Assembly: GCA_022579005.1 (NCBI GenBank)
Contig: MU401502.1
Coordinates: 124,001-188,000 of the forward strand
Reading direction: 5' to 3'
Source: Poronia punctata
Lineage: Eukaryota; Ascomycota; Sordariomycetes; Xylariales; Xylariaceae
DNA length: 64,000 bases
Below are positions 60,077 to 64,000 of the stretch, in pieces (position 1 is the stretch's first letter; every line of letters begins with the position of its first letter). A program made the position numbers and the translations under genes. The notes beneath the pieces were generated by a model. The model was given only the letters and a program-made list of their open reading frames with translations. It was not told where the DNA came from and did not search any database.

Positions 60077-61229
60077 TCAGCAAGAACAAGGGTTCGACGA
60101 GAACCCATCCTCTTGAAGGACCGTAGACCTGGACCCGCCTGCTAACAGCTGGGGCTTCTGCACGATGCGATCGACGACCTCGACAAAGGGCGTCTTGATG
60201 TTGTCGCGCGTCTTGGAACTGACCTCGCAGAACCCGGCGCAACCCTGCGCCTCGGCAAAAGCCTTGCCCTCCTCATACGACACTGCGCGACTGCCTGCAG
60301 ACGCCTTATCTAGTTTGCTTCCGACCTATTCTGTGTTTTAGCGAAGTGAACCGAAAAATCGACAGACGGAGGATGGATGGGGTGGGGGAAGAAGATGAAA
60401 TTCAACAAACCAGGTATAAAACTGCGTCTGGGTGCGCGTTCGTTCTAGCCTCGTCGAACCATTTCTCCATGCTCGCGAAGCTCTGCTTATTCGTGATGTC
60501 GTAGACTAATATGACGCCGTGGGCGCCGCGGTAGTAGCTCGTTGAGAGCGTGCGGAATCTCTCCTGGCCGGCCTATATGATGATCAGTCAAACCACCCAC
60601 TAGGCATAGTTCTACGCAGCCAAACACCCATAAATGCGTGGTGAATTATATATGCGAATATGGGATAAAGTAACGAAAGTGGCAGTGCTTACAGTGTCGA
60701 ATATATTTAGCTTATAAGCCTTGCCCCTGACAGCCAGCTTCTTCATCTGCGACGAGTTAGAAACAGGCAAAACGCAGAACAGAAAGAAAAGAGAAGAGAA
60801 TTGTTTCTTTAATCCGACTACCTGACTAGGTAATCAGTAGGGAAACCCCCTTTTCTTTCCCTATCCGGGGTGTGATATGTGAAATAACAACTCACTTTGA
60901 AATCAATACCAATAGTCGCCGTCGAAGATTCCGGGTCAAAGTGATCCTCGCAATCTAAGATAGTTCGGTCAGCACGACACGATTTATATCCTAGAAACAA
61001 GAGGAAGCAAGAATAAGGTGGCTAGTATCTTATCTTACATCTGATTAATACTACCCAGACATATATATCGTCAGCTTGTGATACATATACTAGAGTTTAT
61101 CACCGAGGGAAACAAAAAACAAAATAAACGCGGCTGAAGGACAACAGACAACTCACATGCGGATTTCCCGGCACTCGAAGGTCCGATAATCAAAATCTTT
61201 AACACGGGCAGGACATCCTCCGACGACAT
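60077..61229 (-). CDS. Rab18-like small GTPase
   Basis: Six exons fit: 61157-61229, 61039-61050 (12 nt), 60896-60954, 60693-60746, 60411-60572 and 60077-60325, giving 202 residues. The G-boxes are complete: P-loop GPSSAGKSA, switch [10 protein letters not shown], switch II DTAGQERFR, a G4 motif written SKLD in place of NKxD, and G5 VSSKT. The 12-nt exon supplies the residues directly after the P-loop (Leu-Leu-Ile-Arg), completing a canonical Rab alpha-1 helix. The end CSC is a double-cysteine geranylgeranylation signal, placing the protein on membranes. Overall it resembles the Rab18 branch (lipid droplet/ER and Golgi traffic), with moderate confidence in the subfamily. All introns are GT..AG. 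Confidence 0.92.
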
Positions 61230-62507
61230 GGTGGGCGAAGCGGGCGGGTCTTTTCTTTCCCTTCTCAACGTTTGTTTGATATGTCTTTTCTTCGGATTTT
61301 CTTTTCTTGATCGTCGAGTTTAAAATATCGTCACTCGAGGGGACTTTTTCTTTCTTGTCTTGTTGTACAGTCAATCAGTCAATCTTGCCACCACACCAGC
61401 TGGTACACCGTACGACGGGGATCTGGTTGGCGGAGGAAACTAAAACACACAAAGGGCACGGGACTTGCTTCTCTGGTACAACACACGGCCAGTGAGATGA
61501 AAGCAGATAAGAAGAGAGAAAGACAGAGAAACAAATTGCGAAACGAAAAAATCGGGTAAAGATGGCACTGGCACACTGGGTAATGGTAATGGGTTGCAGG
61601 GATTATATTCGAGACAAGGTTGAGGATGTGAGGAATAAGGCGGGAAGAAAGTATAAATCAATACCGTATTGTATGTTTTGTAGGTATTGACTACGTGTAA
61701 AGCTATCGGAGAAGAGAGCTAACGGGGTCACGAGGTTCTGCAACTAGGCTTGTCTTATTAAGCGTTGCGGTATTGCCGGGCAAAGCATATAGATAATCGG
61801 AATAGGTTCAATGTTCGGAGTAGTAAAACACTTTATTCTAGAAAAAGAGCATTCTCATTCATCATCACAGCTAGTAAGTAGGTAGGTATACGGAACCGTG
61901 ACATGTGATGTACGAGTAGGTTAGATTGGTACGGGGTAAAATGGGCTAGGCTAGGACAACTGGAGTGCAGCCTATAGGGGCCGCGTAGGTGTCGGCCTAT
62001 CTGCCCACACAAACTTTAACTCGGATGCTTACATTCTTCAGGTGGGATTCAGCATCACATCCACCTGTAGTCAACTTCAAAGATTTATATAGCTTTGGTA
62101 GATTTGCAGCTTGCCAGTACATAAACCAGGATTCACTACTCCCTCCTGGCTGCGTACGTATGTACCAGACAAACTCCCAATATTGCAGATATCGGTGGGT
62201 GTGGTATTGTCGAACCTACGTTCTGGGAATGACAAGTCCAGATATCGCCCGGATACACATCAGAGCTTGTGCCCTGTCTGATTGCCGACATCTGTCTTTC
62301 AAATTTTTCTTGGTTTAAACCAGAGACATTTTCGTCACATTCGTTATAGACAGATCCCATGTGTAATCAGCTAACGTTCTCATTCATCGTTTTTGAGGAG
62401 TAGCCGTATCCGTGACTTCCTTGCCACGCCCGAATGCAATCAGAAGTGAGACCTAATGCCATTGCAGAAAAACCCACGCCGTTCCATGACCAGAGCTCAC
62501 CACACAA
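61230..62507. other. intergenic region between Rab and eS1
   Basis: This 1.28-kb spacer holds the Rab promoter on its left and the eS1 3' UTR on its right. The sequence just upstream of the Rab start is T/C-rich on the coding strand. No gene was seen. Confidence 0.5.
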
Positions 62508-63632
62508 TTAGACCTCTTCTAGCACCCGCTCCTTGAACTCCCGCTCGACCTTCTGTCCATCCTCGTTCGTCGTCGACTCGCCGTGCAGCGCCATCAGGGC
62601 ACCGAGGTCGAACTTGGGTGCCTTGAGCAGCTTGACCTTGCGGATGTGAACCTAGAGGGAATAGCAGTGTCAGTAGCCCGTTGATATTTATAAAACATGT
62701 AACCACTTGGCGAAAGTAAAGGCTTGTGTGACGTACGTTCTGTAGGGGGTAGATGCCCTGGGTGGACTTTTCGATCTCACGTCCAATGACCTCGGGGATC
62801 AACTTGGAGGTAAGTTGCTGCAGGGTGCAGGTGGCAGCCTCGCGCTGGATGATCTCGACCATCTTCTTTCGGATGGCACGAATTTGGGAGGAGGCGGCGT
62901 AGGTGGTCTTGCGGACCTGGTTGGGCCGGCGCTTGGTGAAGGCAATGGCGAAGAGGCGTAGGAGGTAGTCGTCGGTAGTCTTGACGGTGATGTTGGCCTC
63001 GATCAGAGATTGCCACTTGCGGACAAGAGACCGCAGCTTGTCGGAGGTGAAGTCCAGACCGTAGAAGTTGGTCAGGCAGTTCTTTCCCTGGATCTCGTCC
63101 ACCCGCAGCTTAACCTTGCGGAAAGAGTGGTCCTCATCCTTCTGCAGATCGGCGAGGGAGACCTCGATGATCCGGCCCTTGAGGGCGTCGTTGGCGTTCT
63201 TCAAACCGCTCGTGCGGTTGACGAGGGTCTTACCCACACTACAATGCACGTATTAGAAAAATCGCCTGCATTCTCGGGGGAGGTCATCGTTCGTACTCTC
63301 GCACGTTGAAGGGAGCAGGGGCCTATATCAAATTCTTGGTCAGCCTCAAATTCACACTCGGCGCGCGTCAACCAACGGTTCGGGAAATACAAACCTTGAT
63401 GGAGTACCAGTCCTTGCGGGCGAAGGGGTCCTGGGCCTTCTTCTTCAGGCCCTTCTTTCCCTTGGACAATCTCTTGTTCCTATATGAAATGGTCGATTAG
63501 CTCGATATCCTCCGATAGAAGCGGCGGGGTGCGGTAGCATGGCAATGGGCTGTTTGATATCGAATTCGACAGATGAGAGATTCGGGCGCTGCCGAAGGAG
63601 GGCTTTCGAAAGACTCACTTTCCAACCGCCAT
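62508..63632 (-). CDS. RPS1: 40S ribosomal protein eS1 (S3a)
   Basis: Five exons (63619-63632, 63395-63479, 63297-63322, 62737-63238, 62508-62651) give 256 residues, the standard eS1 length. The start [24 protein letters not shown] is split after the fourth codon by the first intron, a common arrangement in ribosomal-protein genes. Family motifs include [57 protein letters not shown], and the ending VLEEV. The protein lies near the mRNA exit site of the small subunit. All introns are GT..AG and restore the frame. Confidence 0.96.
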
Positions 63633-64000
63633 TTTTGCGAGGTGTTCTGGATGGCTCGCAAAGTCAGGACGTCGATTTGAAGGTGTGGAAAGGGTTGCGG
63701 TTACGGATTGATGTCGAATGGAGCGACCTGAAATTCTAGTGCGGCCAGAATAATTTTCTCAAAGCCCCAATTGTGTGGGTGGAAATTCCCAAGGTGGGCA
63801 AGCGATTGTGGCGCATTGGGTTAAATTGTTTGCCCAATCCCTGTACCTTTGCCCGGGGACCACCATTTTATCAGCCACAGCTGTCATTTCCCTATTTATC
63901 AGCTGTCACAGTCTGACTGGTGCTTCTCATTATGTAAGCACACGTCTTTGCTACTACCTATTTACTCACCTCAATGATGTTGTCAGCCTCTGCATGAGCG
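63633..64000. other. promoter side of eS1 and right window edge
   Basis: The 368 bp upstream of eS1 should include its promoter. No other gene start was recognised before the window ends. Confidence 0.4.

Overview
The window is nuclear DNA of a filamentous ascomycete (Pezizomycotina, probably a Sordariomycete). The evidence is short GT..AG introns of mostly 46-100 nt, an AA11 chitin-active LPMO, the SAGA/NuA4 subunit TRA1, a fungal HNH_2 protein, and housekeeping genes with fungal intron-exon structure. The species cannot be named from the sequence. No operons, CRISPR arrays or rRNA/tRNA genes were seen.

Layout. 1-3.9 kb: a divergent housekeeping pair, elongation factor 1-gamma (minus) and mitochondrial ribosomal protein uS9m (plus). 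3.9-26.6 kb: a gene-poor, low-complexity accessory stretch holding two recognisable genes, an HNH_2-family protein (7.5-9.0 kb) and a conserved-looking protein of unknown function (15.9-17.2 kb). The same stretch has a 419-bp MITE with long terminal inverted repeats and a matching target-site duplication, clusters of imperfect palindromes, many microsatellites, and an assembly gap beside a C homopolymer whose two flanks look like diverged copies. 26.6-30.8 kb: a large, intron-rich gene joining a DUF2235 (Tle1-like) alpha/beta-hydrolase domain to a P-loop GTPase domain and a hydrophobic C-terminal region. 31.8-33.0 kb: a secreted AA11 LPMO with a C-terminal X278-like module (minus). 33-37 kb: little of note. 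37.1-37.9 kb: an AIG2/gamma-glutamylcyclotransferase-like gene (minus) that uses an 8-nt micro-exon. 39.6-51.6 kb: TRA1, a PIKK-family pseudokinase scaffold of about 3,900 residues, followed on the same strand by an amidase-signature enzyme (13 exons), a small SET-domain protein and an ABHD11/Imo32-like mitochondrial hydrolase. 60.1-63.6 kb, minus strand: a Rab18-like small GTPase (with a 12-nt micro-exon) and 40S ribosomal protein eS1.

Functionally the dense parts are core cell biology: translation (EF1-gamma, uS9m, eS1), transcription co-activation (TRA1), membrane traffic (Rab) and mitochondrial hydrolase function (ABHD11-like). The accessory parts carry the less ordinary items: the HNH protein, the DUF2235-GTPase fusion, the LPMO and mobile-element debris. 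The best candidates for something little described are the DUF2235-GTPase protein, whose catalytic core holds two small indels that an unusual 46-nt intron would exactly remove, and the two genes that keep their reading frame and a conserved motif only through 8-nt and 12-nt micro-exons. Exon coordinates were joined by hand from splice-site consensus, reading frame and family motifs, without transcript data.
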